The notes: a model not told the origin generated them from the letters alone. 64,000 bases of DNA from Massilia sp. BSC265 (GCF_000740675.1 NZ_JPXI01000018.1:56134-120133); one strand, 5' to 3'; shown: positions 37,678 to 47,112, counted from the first letter of the stretch. Numbers and translations: made by a program.

Positions 37678-39366
37678 ATGTACCGCTACGACCACTACGA
37701 CCATCTCATCGTGCGCGAACGCATCGCGCAGTACCGCAGCCAGGTAGAACGCCGCCTGAACGATGAGCTGACCGAAGAAGAATTCATCCCCTTGCGCCTA
37801 CAGAACGGCCTGTACATGCAGCGCCACGCCTACATGCTGCGCGTGGCCGTGCCCTATGGCCTGCTGGCATCGAAGCAGATGCGCATGTTTGCTCATATTG
37901 CCCGTAAGTACGATCGTGGTTACGGCCATTTCACCACCCGTCAGAACATCCAGTACAACTGGATCGAGCTCGAGCAAACGCCGCAGATCCTGGAGGACCT
38001 GGCCTCGGTCGAGATGCACGCCATCCAGACTTCGGGCAACTGCATCCGCAACATCACCACCGACGAATTCGCCGGCGTGGCCGCCGACGAGATCATCGAT
38101 CCGCGCCCGTTCGCCGAAATCCTGCGCCAGTGGAGCACCTTCCACCCCGAGTTCATCGCTCTGCCGCGCAAGTTCAAGGTCGCGATCAACGGCGCCGTCG
38201 AAGACCGCGCCGCGATCGCCATCCACGACATCGGCCTGACCCTGGTGCGTAACGACGCCGGCGAAGTCGGCTTCAAGTTCATGGCCGGCGGCGGCATGGG
38301 CCGTACCCCGATCCTGGGCTCGGTCATCCGCGAATTCCTGCCGTGGCAGCACCTGCTGACCTACACCGAAGCCGTGATGCGCGTGTACAACCAGCACGGC
38401 CGCCGCGACAACAAGTACAAGGCCCGCATCAAGATCCTGCTGAAGGCCGTCGGCGTGGAAGAATTCACCCGCCAGGTCGAAGCCGAATGGGCCGACCTGA
38501 AGGACGGTCCGGAAACCCTGACCCAGGAAGAATTCGACCGCGTCGCCCAGTGGTTCCAGCCGCCCGCCTACGCGAAGCTGGATGACATCGACCCGACTGC
38601 TGCCCACCCCGACAACCGCGCCTTCGCCAACTGGGTCAACCGCAACGTCAAGCCGCACAAGGTGCCGGGCTACGCCGCCGTGGTGCTGTCGCTCAAGAAG
38701 ACCGGCGTGCCGCCGGGCGACGCGACCGCCGAGCAGATGGACTTCGTGGCCGACCTGGCCGACAAGTACAGCTTCGGCGAACTGCGCGTGACCCACGAGC
38801 AGAACCTGGTGCTGGCCGACGTCGAACAGTCGAAGCTGTTCGAGCTGTGGCAGCTGGCCAAGGCCAAGGGCCTGGCGACGCCGAACATCGGCCTGCTGAC
38901 CGACATCATCTCGTGCCCGGGCGGCGACTTCTGCTCGCTGGCGAATGCCAAGTCGATCCCGATCGCGGCGGCGATTGCCGAGCGTTTCGACAACCTCGAC
39001 TTCCAGCACGACATCGGCGACATCGAACTGAACATCTCGGGCTGCATCAACGCCTGCGGCCACCACCACGTGGGCGCCATCGGCATCCTCGGCGTCGACA
39101 AGGACGGCAGCGAGTGGTACCAGGTGTCGATCGGCGGCGCGCAGGGCAACCATGCAAGCATCGGCAAGATCATCGGCCCGTCCTTCTCGGCGGTGCAGAT
39201 GCCGGAAGTCATCCAGCGCCTGCTCGACGTCTACGTGCGCGAGCGTTACGAAGGCGAACGTTTCGTCGACACCGTGCAGCGCCTCGGCATCGCGCCGTTC
39301 AAGGAACATGTCTATGCCACGCCGATCGCGGCGGGCGAACTGGTTGGGGAAGACCACTATGCCTAA
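37678..39366 (+). CDS. cysI: Assimilatory sulfite/nitrite reductase (siroheme, 4Fe-4S), hemoprotein
   Basis: 562 residues from ATG 37678; the longer open frame upstream covers the operator region. Two ferredoxin-like NiR/SiR halves are visible, with HFTTRQNIQYNW in the N-terminal half. The 4Fe-4S ligands are in SCPGGDFCSLA and GCINACGHH (Cys-x5-Cys and Cys-x3-Cys). It reduces sulfite to sulfide with six electrons. No flavoprotein cysJ is adjacent. The partner electron donor may be ferredoxin or the DUF934 protein encoded next. The stop overlaps the next start by eight bases. Confidence 0.92.
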   Translation: MYRYDHYDHLIVRERIAQYRSQVERRLNDELTEEEFIPLRLQNGLYMQRHAYMLRVAVPYGLLASKQMRMFAHIARKYDRGYGHFTTRQNIQYNWIELEQTPQILEDLASVEMHAIQTSGNCIRNITTDEFAGVAADEIIDPRPFAEILRQWSTFHPEFIALPRKFKVAINGAVEDRAAIAIHDIGLTLVRNDAGEVGFKFMAGGGMGRTPILGSVIREFLPWQHLLTYTEAVMRVYNQHGRRDNKYKARIKILLKAVGVEEFTRQVEAEWADLKDGPETLTQEEFDRVAQWFQPPAYAKLDDIDPTAAHPDNRAFANWVNRNVKPHKVPGYAAVVLSLKKTGVPPGDATAEQMDFVADLADKYSFGELRVTHEQNLVLADVEQSKLFELWQLAKAKGLATPNIGLLTDIISCPGGDFCSLANAKSIPIAAAIAERFDNLDFQHDIGDIELNISGCINACGHHHVGAIGILGVDKDGSEWYQVSIGGAQGNHASIGKIIGPSFSAVQMPEVIQRLLDVYVRERYEGERFVDTVQRLGIAPFKEHVYATPIAAGELVGEDHYA

Positions 39367-39922
39367 TTTCGTCCTGCACAAGCAGATCATCAAACATCGC
39401 GAAGTGGTCGAGGACGACTGGAGCGTGCTGCGCCTCGCCGAAGGCGAAACGCCCGAGGCCGTCGAGGTCCCGGAAGGCAAGTTCATCGTGCCGCTCCCCG
39501 TGTGGCAGGCGCAGCGCGAGAGCCTCTCGCAGCGCGCCGAGATCGGCGTCTGGCTGGCGCCGGACGAGCAGGCAGCCGCCATCAAGGAAGACCTGCAGCG
39601 CCTCAAGGTGGTCGCCGTCGACTTCCCGAAGTTCTCGGACGGCCGCGGCTACTCGACCGCCTTCAACCTGCGCAAGCGCCTCGGCTACAATGGCGAGCTG
39701 CGTGCCATCGGCGACGTGCTGCGCGACCAGCTGTGGCCCATGTCGCGCGTCGGCTTCGATGCCTTCGCCACCCGCCAGGACCGCAGCATCCACGACGCCC
39801 TCAAGGGCCTGACCGTGTTCTCGGAAACCTACCAGGCTTCGGTCGACCAGCCGCTGCCGCTGTTCCGCCGTGCGCCGCGTGGTACGCCGCCGGAACTGAC
39901 GGACGTCGGCGCCGGCATCTAA
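39359..39922 (+). CDS. DUF934 protein associated with sulfite reductase
   Basis: 187 residues from ATG 39359, overlapping the cysI end by eight bases. The conserved core FPKFSDGRGYSTAFNLRKRLGYNGELRAIGDVLRDQL is the DUF934 hallmark. The family occurs almost only beside cysI-type reductases in proteobacteria lacking cysJ. A role in electron supply or maturation of the reductase is therefore inferred, not shown. The N-terminal half is acidic and poorly conserved. Confidence 0.85.
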   Translation: MPNFVLHKQIIKHREVVEDDWSVLRLAEGETPEAVEVPEGKFIVPLPVWQAQRESLSQRAEIGVWLAPDEQAAAIKEDLQRLKVVAVDFPKFSDGRGYSTAFNLRKRLGYNGELRAIGDVLRDQLWPMSRVGFDAFATRQDRSIHDALKGLTVFSETYQASVDQPLPLFRRAPRGTPPELTDVGAGI

Positions 39923-39935
39923 AAAAGGAAGCACC

Positions 39936-40652
39936 ATGAGCGACCTGCACCATCGCGTCGAAGAAACCCAGGCCATCCTGGCGCGCATTGCCCGCGACTA
40001 CTCGCCCGCCGTGTTCGCGTCGAGCCTGGCCGCCGAGGACATGGTCCTGACCGACCTGATCCTGAAGGCGCAACTGCCGATCGGGATCTTCTCGCTCGAG
40101 ACCGGCCGCCTGCACGCCGAAACCCTGGACATGCTGAACCGCGTGCGCGAGACCTACGGCGTCGAGATCGCCCTGTTCCGCCCGCAGCCGGAGGCGGTCG
40201 AGGCCTACGTGGCGCAGAACGGCCTGAACGCCTTCTACGACAGCGTCGAGATGCGCAAGGAGTGCTGCCGCGTGCGCAAGGTCGAGCCCCTCGGCCGCGC
40301 GCTCCAGGGCAAGCAGGCCTGGATCACCGGCCAGCGCCGCGCCCAGTCGACCACGCGTGCCGAACTGGCGGTGCAGGAGGACGACGCCGCGCACGGCATG
40401 CAGAAGTTCAATCCACTGGCCGACTGGTCCGAGGAAAACGTGTGGGACTACCTGCGCGCCAATAAAGTGCCCTACAACGCCCTGCACGACCGCGGCTACC
40501 CGTCGATCGGCTGCGAACCCTGCACCCGCGCGATCCAGCCGGGCGAGGACGTGCGCGCCGGCCGGTGGTGGTGGGAAAACCCCGAATCGAAGGAATGCGG
40601 CCTGCACCTGGTCGACGGCAAACTCATTCGCATCAAATCCGTGGCCGCGTAA
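39936..40652 (+). CDS. cysH: Adenosine 5'-phosphosulfate (APS) reductase, assimilatory
   Basis: 238 residues with ribosome binding site AAGGAAG. Two paired-cysteine motifs, KECCRVRK and GCEPCTRA, bind a 4Fe-4S cluster and distinguish APS reductases from PAPS-only enzymes. The redox-active Cys is in KECGLH at the C-terminus. It reduces APS to sulfite with thioredoxin. This fits the absence of APS kinase (cysC) from the operon. Confidence 0.94.
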   Translation: MSDLHHRVEETQAILARIARDYSPAVFASSLAAEDMVLTDLILKAQLPIGIFSLETGRLHAETLDMLNRVRETYGVEIALFRPQPEAVEAYVAQNGLNAFYDSVEMRKECCRVRKVEPLGRALQGKQAWITGQRRAQSTTRAELAVQEDDAAHGMQKFNPLADWSEENVWDYLRANKVPYNALHDRGYPSIGCEPCTRAIQPGEDVRAGRWWWENPESKECGLHLVDGKLIRIKSVAA

Positions 40653-40690
40653 GCAGGTCACACCATCAGCCAATAAGCAGGCAAAACAAC

Positions 40691-41629
40691 ATGACGACAG
40701 TTTTCGACAATCCGGCCGTCCTCACCGACGTGAATGCGCGCCACCTCGACGCCCTCGAATCCGAGGCCATCCACATCCTGCGCGAAGTGGCGGCCGAATG
40801 CAGCAACCCTGCCCTGCTATTCTCGGGCGGCAAGGATTCGGTCGTCCTGTTGCGCCTGGCCGAAAAGGCCTTCCGCCCGGGTAAGTTCCCCTTCCCGCTG
40901 GTCCACATCGACACCGGCCACAACTTCGACGAAGTGATCGCCTTCCGCGACGCCCGCGTGGCGGAACTGGGCGAGCGCCTGATCGTCGGCTCGGTCGAGG
41001 ATTCGATCAAGCGCGGCACCGTGCGCCTGCGTAACCCGCAGACCGATTCGCGCAACGCCGCCCAGGCCGTGACCCTGCTGGAAACCATCGCCGAACACGC
41101 TTTCGATGCCTGCATCGGCGGCGCCCGCCGCGACGAAGAGAAGGCCCGCGCCAAGGAGCGCATCTTCTCCTTCCGCGACGAATTCGGCCAGTGGGACCCG
41201 AAGGCCCAGCGCCCGGAACTGTGGGACCTGTATAACACCCGCGTCCACCCGGGCGAGAACATGCGCGTGTTCCCGATCTCGAACTGGACGGAACTCGACG
41301 TTTGGCAGTACATCGCCCGCGAGAAGCTGGCCCTGCCGTCGATCTACTTCGCGCACGAGCGCCAGGTCATCCCGCGCAACGGCCTGCTGGTGCCGCTCAC
41401 GCCACTGACCCCGGCCCGCGAGGGCGAGCAGGTCGAGACCCGTACCGTGCGCTTCCGCACCGTGGGCGACATCTCCTGCACCTGCCCGGTGGCCTCGCTG
41501 GCTAGCACCGTGGAGAACATCATCGCCGAGACGGCCGTCACCGAAGTGACCGAACGCGGCGCGACCCGGATGGACGACCAGACCTCCGAAGCCTCGATGG
41601 AAAAACGCAAGAAGCAAGGATATTTCTGA
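40691..41629 (+). CDS. cysD: Sulfate adenylyltransferase subunit 2
   Basis: 312 residues from ATG 40691. The PP-loop motif LLFSGGKDSVVLL identifies the catalytic N-type ATP pyrophosphatase fold that adenylates sulfate. The C-terminus ASMEKRKKQGYF matches the family end. It acts as a heterodimer with CysN, whose start overlaps its stop (TGATG). The Shine-Dalgarno is weak (AGCAGG), suggesting coupling to the upstream gene. Confidence 0.96.
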   Translation: MTTVFDNPAVLTDVNARHLDALESEAIHILREVAAECSNPALLFSGGKDSVVLLRLAEKAFRPGKFPFPLVHIDTGHNFDEVIAFRDARVAELGERLIVGSVEDSIKRGTVRLRNPQTDSRNAAQAVTLLETIAEHAFDACIGGARRDEEKARAKERIFSFRDEFGQWDPKAQRPELWDLYNTRVHPGENMRVFPISNWTELDVWQYIAREKLALPSIYFAHERQVIPRNGLLVPLTPLTPAREGEQVETRTVRFRTVGDISCTCPVASLASTVENIIAETAVTEVTERGATRMDDQTSEASMEKRKKQGYF

Positions 41630-42936
41630 TGAACGCCCTGACTGACAACCTGAACCAGCGCGGTCTGCTGCGCTTCATCACCGCCGGCTCCGTCGACGAC
41701 GGCAAGAGCACCCTGATCGGCCGCCTGCTGTTCGACAGCAAGGGCATCTTCGCCGACCAGCTGGCCGCCGTCTCGCGCTCGAAGCACAAGCGCACCGTGG
41801 GCGACACCATCGACCTGTCGCTGCTGACCGACGGCCTGGAAGCCGAGCGCGAACAGGGCATCACCATCGACGTGGCCTACCGCTACTTCGCCACGCCGAG
41901 GCGCAAGTTCATCATCGCCGACACCCCGGGCCACGAGCAGTACACCCGCAACATGGTGACCGGCGCCTCGACCGCCGACGCCGTGATCATCCTGGTGGAC
42001 GTCTCGAAGGTGAAGCTGCGCGAAGATGGCGGCGTGGAGCTGCTGGTGCAGACCAAGCGCCACTCGACCATCGCCAAGCTGCTGCAGATCGAGCACGTGA
42101 TCGTGGCCGTCAACAAGATGGACCTGGTGAACTACGACCAGGCCGTGTACGACCGCATCGTCGCCGCCTACGGCGAGTTTGCGCAATCGCTCGGCCTGAA
42201 GGACGTGACCGCGATCCCGCTGTCGGCACTCAGCGGCGACAACGTGGTGACGAGCTCCGAGAACATGCCGTGGTACCAGGGCCCGACCCTGATCGAGCTG
42301 CTCGAAGGCCTGTCGGTCTACGACGAGTCGCACGCCGCCCCGTTCCGCTTCCCGGTGCAGCTGGTGGCGCGCCACAACGGCCACGAGGCCAAGGACTTCC
42401 GCGGCTACATGGGCCGCATCGAGTCGGGCAAGGTGTCCGTGGGCGACAAGCTGGTGGTGCAGCCCTCTGGCCAGACCGCCACGGTGAAGGAGATCGTCAC
42501 CTTCGACGGCTCGCTGCGGACGGCCGTGGCCGGGCAGTCGGTCACCTTGCTGCTGAACGAATACTTGGACATCTCGCGCGGCGACCTGCTGGCAAGCAGC
42601 GAGCAGCCGGCGACCCAGCTCAAGCAGGTGGTGGCGGACGTGTGCTGGATGTCGGACGAGCCGCTGGATGCGCGCCGCAAGTACTGGATCAAGCACGGCA
42701 CCCGCCAGACCGCGGCCAAGATCAAGCAGGTCGACAGCATCCTGGACGTCAACACCCAGCAACGCCATTCTGCTGAAGGCCTGAAGCTGAACGACATCGC
42801 CACCGTGCAGATCACCGTCCAGCAGCCGCTGGCGGCCGACGCCTACGCCGACAACCGCGCCACCGGCGCCTTCATCCTGATCGACGAAGTCACCCACCAG
42901 ACCGTTGCGGCAGGTATGATCCGTCTGGATCAATAA
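41629..42936 (+). CDS. cysN: Sulfate adenylyltransferase subunit 1 (GTPase)
   Basis: 435 residues, an EF-Tu-like GTPase. G1 is GSVDDGKSTL, G3 is DTPGHEQY and G4 is NKMD. Two beta-barrel domains follow. GTP hydrolysis drives APS formation by CysD. There is no C-terminal APS kinase extension, unlike CysNC fusions, in keeping with the APS-type CysH. Confidence 0.96.
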   Translation: MNALTDNLNQRGLLRFITAGSVDDGKSTLIGRLLFDSKGIFADQLAAVSRSKHKRTVGDTIDLSLLTDGLEAEREQGITIDVAYRYFATPRRKFIIADTPGHEQYTRNMVTGASTADAVIILVDVSKVKLREDGGVELLVQTKRHSTIAKLLQIEHVIVAVNKMDLVNYDQAVYDRIVAAYGEFAQSLGLKDVTAIPLSALSGDNVVTSSENMPWYQGPTLIELLEGLSVYDESHAAPFRFPVQLVARHNGHEAKDFRGYMGRIESGKVSVGDKLVVQPSGQTATVKEIVTFDGSLRTAVAGQSVTLLLNEYLDISRGDLLASSEQPATQLKQVVADVCWMSDEPLDARRKYWIKHGTRQTAAKIKQVDSILDVNTQQRHSAEGLKLNDIATVQITVQQPLAADAYADNRATGAFILIDEVTHQTVAAGMIRLDQ

Positions 42937-42949
42937 ACGAAGGAGAGGT

Positions 42950-43687
42950 ATGACGGCACTGGGCAAAGTCTATCTGGTAGGAGCCGGACCCGGTGCCGCC
43001 GACCTCATCACCGTACGCGGCGCGCGCCTGCTGGGGCAGGCCGACGTCGTGCTCTACGACGCCCTCGTCACGCCCGAGATGCTGGACCTGTGCCGGCAGG
43101 CGGAGCTGATCTCCGTCGGCAAGCGCTCGGGCCAGCGCTCCACGGCGCAGACCCTCATCAACCAGCAGCTGGTCGAATGTGCCGGCAAGTTCCGCCACGT
43201 GGTGCGCCTGAAGGGCGGCGACCCGATGCTGTTCGGTCGCGCCGACGAGGAATTGCGGGCGCTGGAAGCGGCCGGCATCGAGGTGGAAGTCGTCCCCGGC
43301 ATCACCACCGCGGTCGCGGCGGCGGCAGCGACCAAGCAGCCGCTCACCAAGCGCGGCGTGGCGCGCAGCGTCGCCTTCTTCACTTCCAGCACCGCGCCCG
43401 ACCAGCCCGACCATCGGCATGCCGCACCACCCGCCCTGCCCGAGACCGACACCCTGGTCCAGTACATGGGCGGCCGCGAGGCGGCGGCAACCGCCGAGCG
43501 CCTGCTGGCGGAAGGGCGGCGACCGGATCTGCCTGTCGTTGTCGTGGAAAACTGCAGCCGGGCGGATGAATGCATCCTGCGCTTGACGCTGTCGGACCTG
43601 GCGCGCGGGCTCGAGCCCGGGCATGGGCCCGTGCTGGTGATGCTTGGCGAAGCGCTCGCGCGACGCGAGCACCAGCCGTCCGACTGA
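42950..43687 (+). CDS. cobA: Uroporphyrinogen-III C-methyltransferase (SUMT)
   Basis: 245 residues, standalone SUMT length, with strong ribosome binding site AAGGAGAGG. Signature VYLVGAGPGAADLITVRGARLL is at the N-terminus, with VVRLKGGDPMLFGR and the VPGITTAVAAAA region in the middle. It methylates uroporphyrinogen III twice to precorrin-2, the entry to siroheme. Its place behind cysI, which needs siroheme, explains the linkage. The oxidation and iron insertion steps are not fused here; the CbiX-like gene at 46744 could supply chelation. Confidence 0.93.
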   Translation: MTALGKVYLVGAGPGAADLITVRGARLLGQADVVLYDALVTPEMLDLCRQAELISVGKRSGQRSTAQTLINQQLVECAGKFRHVVRLKGGDPMLFGRADEELRALEAAGIEVEVVPGITTAVAAAAATKQPLTKRGVARSVAFFTSSTAPDQPDHRHAAPPALPETDTLVQYMGGREAAATAERLLAEGRRPDLPVVVVENCSRADECILRLTLSDLARGLEPGHGPVLVMLGEALARREHQPSD

Positions 43688-43693
43688 ATCTCC

Positions 43694-46546
43694 TTATACC
43701 CAGGGGGTGAACTCGATCCCGTGCTGGATCGTGCCGATCACCTGCGCCTGGTTTTCCGGGCTTTCGCTGAACGACACCAGCACCTCCTCGCGCGGCGCGC
43801 GGTGGACCGACAGCGCATCGATCCAGAACTGACGTCCTTCGGCATCGCCGGCGCGGTGCAGCACGTTGTTGTACAGCAGGTCGACGAACTGGGCGTCGGT
43901 GGTCGAGCTTCCATACAGGCGGGCGAATTCCTCGCTGCCCATGAAGCCGCGCGCCGCCTGGGCGAGGCTGGCGCCCTGGTCGAGGCTGTTGATCCAGCCG
44001 CCCAGGCCCGCTTTGTCGGGCGCACGGTTCAGTGCCGCCTGATACAGGCGGTAGGCCTGGCCGGCATGCCCGTCGATGTCCAGCGCAATCGACACGTCCG
44101 CGAACTTGATGCGCTCCATGTTCACCAGCGTGTCGACGCTGCCGCCGACGCGGTCGGTGACCGTGATGCCGGCCGCGCCGCGCGCCAGCGTGAACTCGTT
44201 CCTGGCGCCCTCGTAGACGAGGGTGTCGATGCCGGCGCCGCCGTCATACTTCTGGCTTCCCAGCATGGCCCTGAACACGTCATTCCCCGTTTTTCCGCTG
44301 ATCATGGGGTTGTACTCGATGCCGTTTGCAAGTGCGCCGCTCAGTTGCGCCTTGTTCTCGGCGCTTTCGCTGAAATCGGCGAGGACGCGTTCGCGCGACG
44401 CGGTGCCCGAAGCAAGCGCACCGATCCAGAAGCTGCGGCCCTCGGCGTCACCGGGGCGATGCAGGACATTCTGGTACAGGAGATCGACGAACTGGGCGTC
44501 GGTGCGCGCATCGAAGCGGCTCATGAACTCCGTGCTGCCCGTGAAGCCGCGCGCGACTTGCTCCAGGCTCGCGCCATTGTCCAGGGCGTTGATCCAATGT
44601 CCCAGGCCGTCCTTGTCCGGCGTGCGGTTCAGCGCCGCCTGGTACAGGCGATAGGCCTGACCCGCATTGCCTTCGATGTCGAGTGCGAGCGCGGTGTCGG
44701 CAAACTGGAGGCGCTCGATATTCACCAGGGTGTCGGTACCGCCGGAACCGAAGAAATCGTTCACCACGACGCCGGTGCTGCCGAGTGCGATGCCGTAGGC
44801 GCTTTTGCGCCCCCCAAAGACCATGGTGTCGATGCCTCCCAGTCCGTCGATCCGCTGGCTTCCTGCCTGGGCAGCGAACACGTCGCCGAGGTGATTGCCA
44901 TACGAGGTGGCTGCCGCTCCGCCGCCAGTCTGGGTGCCGCTCCCGGAAGTTCCGGGAGCGACCGGCGCCGGCGCCGGTGCAGGTGCCGGTGCGGGTGCAG
45001 GCGTCACGACCGGGGTCGGTGTTACTGCCGGAGCCGGAGCCGTGCTTACCGTGGGCGCGGACCCCACCGGTGCCGGCTCGCGCCCGGCCAGCACACGGGC
45101 CTCGACCTGGACCGTGCCGTCGGCCTGGGTATCGATCCAGGCGGCAGCGAATCCGCCGTTGGCCAGCGCGCTCAAGACGGGGTTGGCCTGGTCTCCCTGG
45201 CGCATTTCGTTGATCCCGAATTCACGCGCGTCGATCGCGGCGCCGTCGGCACCGAAGCGCCGGCCGAAAACGCCATTGCCATCGAAATCGCCGCCCGCGC
45301 TCTGCCATGCGATGAGGAAGCCGCCGTCGGCAAGCGCGACCGTGGTTGCCTCGAAACGGCCGCCGCCGGCGTCAAGGTTCGCCTGTGTCATGTAGCCGAG
45401 GCGCTTGCCGGCGGCGTCGAAGCGCTGGAAGAAGATGTCGCTGCTCGCGAAGCCCCAAGGGGAATTCGCATAGCTGTCCCAGGTCACCACGAAGCCGCCA
45501 CCGGCCAGCACGGTGACCGTCGGCTGCGGCGCCGCCGTGGCGATGCTGGCGGCCAGCCCGTCTCCGCTCACCAGGATCGGCGCACCGCCGGCCTGCGCGG
45601 CATAGACGTTGCCGTCGCCCAGTTCGCCCCAGGCGACCACATAGCCGCCGGCGCTTGCCGCGATGCTCGGGCTGAAGGCCGTGCCCAGCGTTCCGTATAC
45701 CTGTTCGCTACCTTGCAGGTTGCCGTTGGCGTCGGCCGTGCGGACATGCACCTGGCCGGCGCTGCGCCAGGCGACGACAAAGGAACCGTCGCGCAATGCG
45801 GCCACGTCGGGCATGGCGGTATCCGGGCCTGCAGCCCCCACGACGACTTCGGCGCCCGGGTTGCCGTTGGCGTCGAGGACGCGGTAGGCGATGCGGCTAC
45901 CGGCGCCATCCGTGCTGGTGTAGGCCACCACCGAACGACCAGCCGCCAGCGCGGCCACTACCGGCGCGCCCTCCACCGCCCCGTCGCTGGTCGAGCTGAT
46001 GGCGACCACCGGGCCCTGTGCGGCACCGGCGGCGCTGCGCAGCTGTCCGACGACGCTACCGTTGGGCGCCTGCCACACCACGATGAAGGAGCCGGTCGAC
46101 AGCGTCGCCAGCTCGGGGTTGCCCGACGGCGCGGCCGCACCGAGGCCGAACTCGCTGCCGAACCCGGCCAGGTCGCGCGAGCTGCCCGCTTCGACGTTGT
46201 ACACCAGCGTCTCGGCGATCCCCTTACCCGGCAGCGGATTGCCGTAGCCGTCGATCTGGTAGCGGTCGTAGTAGTGCACGGTGACGGTCACGCCGCTGCC
46301 GGCAGCCGGCAGCAAGGCCGCGTCCTTGACGATCAGGCGCGCCGTGGTGTCCGTCGCCGGGTTGTAGGAAATCGAGAACAGTCCCGGCACCGACTGGGCG
46401 TCGATGACCCAGCGGCCGCCGGTCGGCAGTCCCCAGTCGATCGGGGTCAGCGTGGCGGCAATATCGCCGGTGCGCAGGGTGGTGAAAAGATAGTCGCGGT
46501 CGTCGAGGATGCCGACGGGTGCGTAATCGATGGTATCGGTGCTCAT
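43694..46546 (-). CDS. Large DUF4214 repeat protein, possibly secreted
   Basis: 950 residues, acidic, without an N-terminal signal peptide. Residues about 140-490 contain recurrent GGxFVVAW / DGSFVVAWR segments spaced as in beta-propeller or FG-GAP-like repeats. A Pro/Ala/Thr linker (about 500-545) follows. The C-terminal 400 residues are two tandem modules of about 200. Each starts with a GGxGIDTLVY-type strand and contains the DUF4214 core (AGQAYRLYQAALNRxPDKxGLxxWI ... FVDLLYxNVLHRxGDAEGRxFWI). Such proteins are often exported by type I systems or form surface layers; no exporter is in the window. Function is unknown. There is no clear ribosome binding site, and a strong hairpin sits directly before the start. 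Confidence 0.8.
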   Translation of the reverse strand: MSTDTIDYAPVGILDDRDYLFTTLRTGDIAATLTPIDWGLPTGGRWVIDAQSVPGLFSISYNPATDTTARLIVKDAALLPAAGSGVTVTVHYYDRYQIDGYGNPLPGKGIAETLVYNVEAGSSRDLAGFGSEFGLGAAAPSGNPELATLSTGSFIVVWQAPNGSVVGQLRSAAGAAQGPVVAISSTSDGAVEGAPVVAALAAGRSVVAYTSTDGAGSRIAYRVLDANGNPGAEVVVGAAGPDTAMPDVAALRDGSFVVAWRSAGQVHVRTADANGNLQGSEQVYGTLGTAFSPSIAASAGGYVVAWGELGDGNVYAAQAGGAPILVSGDGLAASIATAAPQPTVTVLAGGGFVVTWDSYANSPWGFASSDIFFQRFDAAGKRLGYMTQANLDAGGGRFEATTVALADGGFLIAWQSAGGDFDGNGVFGRRFGADGAAIDAREFGINEMRQGDQANPVLSALANGGFAAAWIDTQADGTVQVEARVLAGREPAPVGSAPTVSTAPAPAVTPTPVVTPAPAPAPAPAPAPVAPGTSGSGTQTGGGAAATSYGNHLGDVFAAQAGSQRIDGLGGIDTMVFGGRKSAYGIALGSTGVVVNDFFGSGGTDTLVNIERLQFADTALALDIEGNAGQAYRLYQAALNRTPDKDGLGHWINALDNGASLEQVARGFTGSTEFMSRFDARTDAQFVDLLYQNVLHRPGDAEGRSFWIGALASGTASRERVLADFSESAENKAQLSGALANGIEYNPMISGKTGNDVFRAMLGSQKYDGGAGIDTLVYEGARNEFTLARGAAGITVTDRVGGSVDTLVNMERIKFADVSIALDIDGHAGQAYRLYQAALNRAPDKAGLGGWINSLDQGASLAQAARGFMGSEEFARLYGSSTTDAQFVDLLYNNVLHRAGDAEGRQFWIDALSVHRAPREEVLVSFSESPENQAQVIGTIQHGIEFTPWV

Positions 46547-46551
46547 GGGCG

Positions 46552-46600
46552 CATGTTTCTGAAAGTAGGCCGCGCGGCGCGCGGACTGGACAGAAACATG
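46552..46600 (-). promoter_or_regulatory. 5' leader hairpin of the DUF4214 gene
   Basis: The arms CATGTTTCTG / CAGAAACATG are separated by 29 bases that contain a further CCGCGC-GGC-GCGCGG stem. The structure ends five bases before the start codon, where a ribosome binding site would be expected. It could control translation. Confidence 0.55.
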
Positions 46601-46743
46601 ATGCCCTACGGAAATCTGTATTTAAAGACGGAAATTAAATTCCGTGTGGCAATATGGCGGAAAACCAACGTAATATTGCCGGGTTTGCCAAGCCTGTTAG
46701 TGCTTTATCAGCAGAAAACTGGACAAGCTGGAAAGAAGTGTGC

Positions 46744-47112
46744 TTAGCCCATTGCGCGGATGCAGTAATCGCTCATCGCCGCCTGCACCTCCGGGTCTTC
46801 GCCGATCGCTCCTGCAAGCTGCAGGCGCAGGCCCGGATGGGCGCTGCGGATGCCCTCCGCCAGTTGCGGCAGGTCGCGCAGCAGGTGCCCGCCCTGCCCC
46901 AGGAACACCGGCACCACCGTGATGTCGTCGACGCCTTCGGCGACCAGTGCACCGACCGCCTCCGGCAGGCGCGGTTCCATCAGTTCGAGGAAGGCCAGCC
47001 TTACCTGCACGCCAGGCAGCCTGAGCTGCGATTGGTCACGCAGGCGCTCGAAAGGCGCCGCCCAGGACTGGGCGCGGGCGCCGTGTGCGAAGAGGACGAG
47101 TGCGCGTTTCAT
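46744..47112 (-). CDS. cbiX: Sirohydrochlorin chelatase, short CbiX/SirB type
   Basis: 122 residues from ATG 47112, the length of short single-domain chelatases. The N-terminus MKRALVLFAHGARAQSW carries the conserved His of class II chelatases, and VVPVFLGQGGHLLRDLP holds the second metal-binding His. It would insert Co2+ or, for siroheme, Fe2+ into sirohydrochlorin. The cobA gene is 3 kb away. Its start overlaps the lptG stop (TGATG), so it is translated from the lpt transcript. Confidence 0.82.
   Translation of the reverse strand: MKRALVLFAHGARAQSWAAPFERLRDQSQLRLPGVQVRLAFLELMEPRLPEAVGALVAEGVDDITVVPVFLGQGGHLLRDLPQLAEGIRSAHPGLRLQLAGAIGEDPEVQAAMSDYCIRAMG

Noticed and set aside
43721..46747. 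Plus-strand open frame of about 1,000 codons opposite the DUF4214 gene
   Set aside because: The minus-strand reading has clear DUF4214 modules and internal repeats; the plus frame is Arg/Ala-rich noise.
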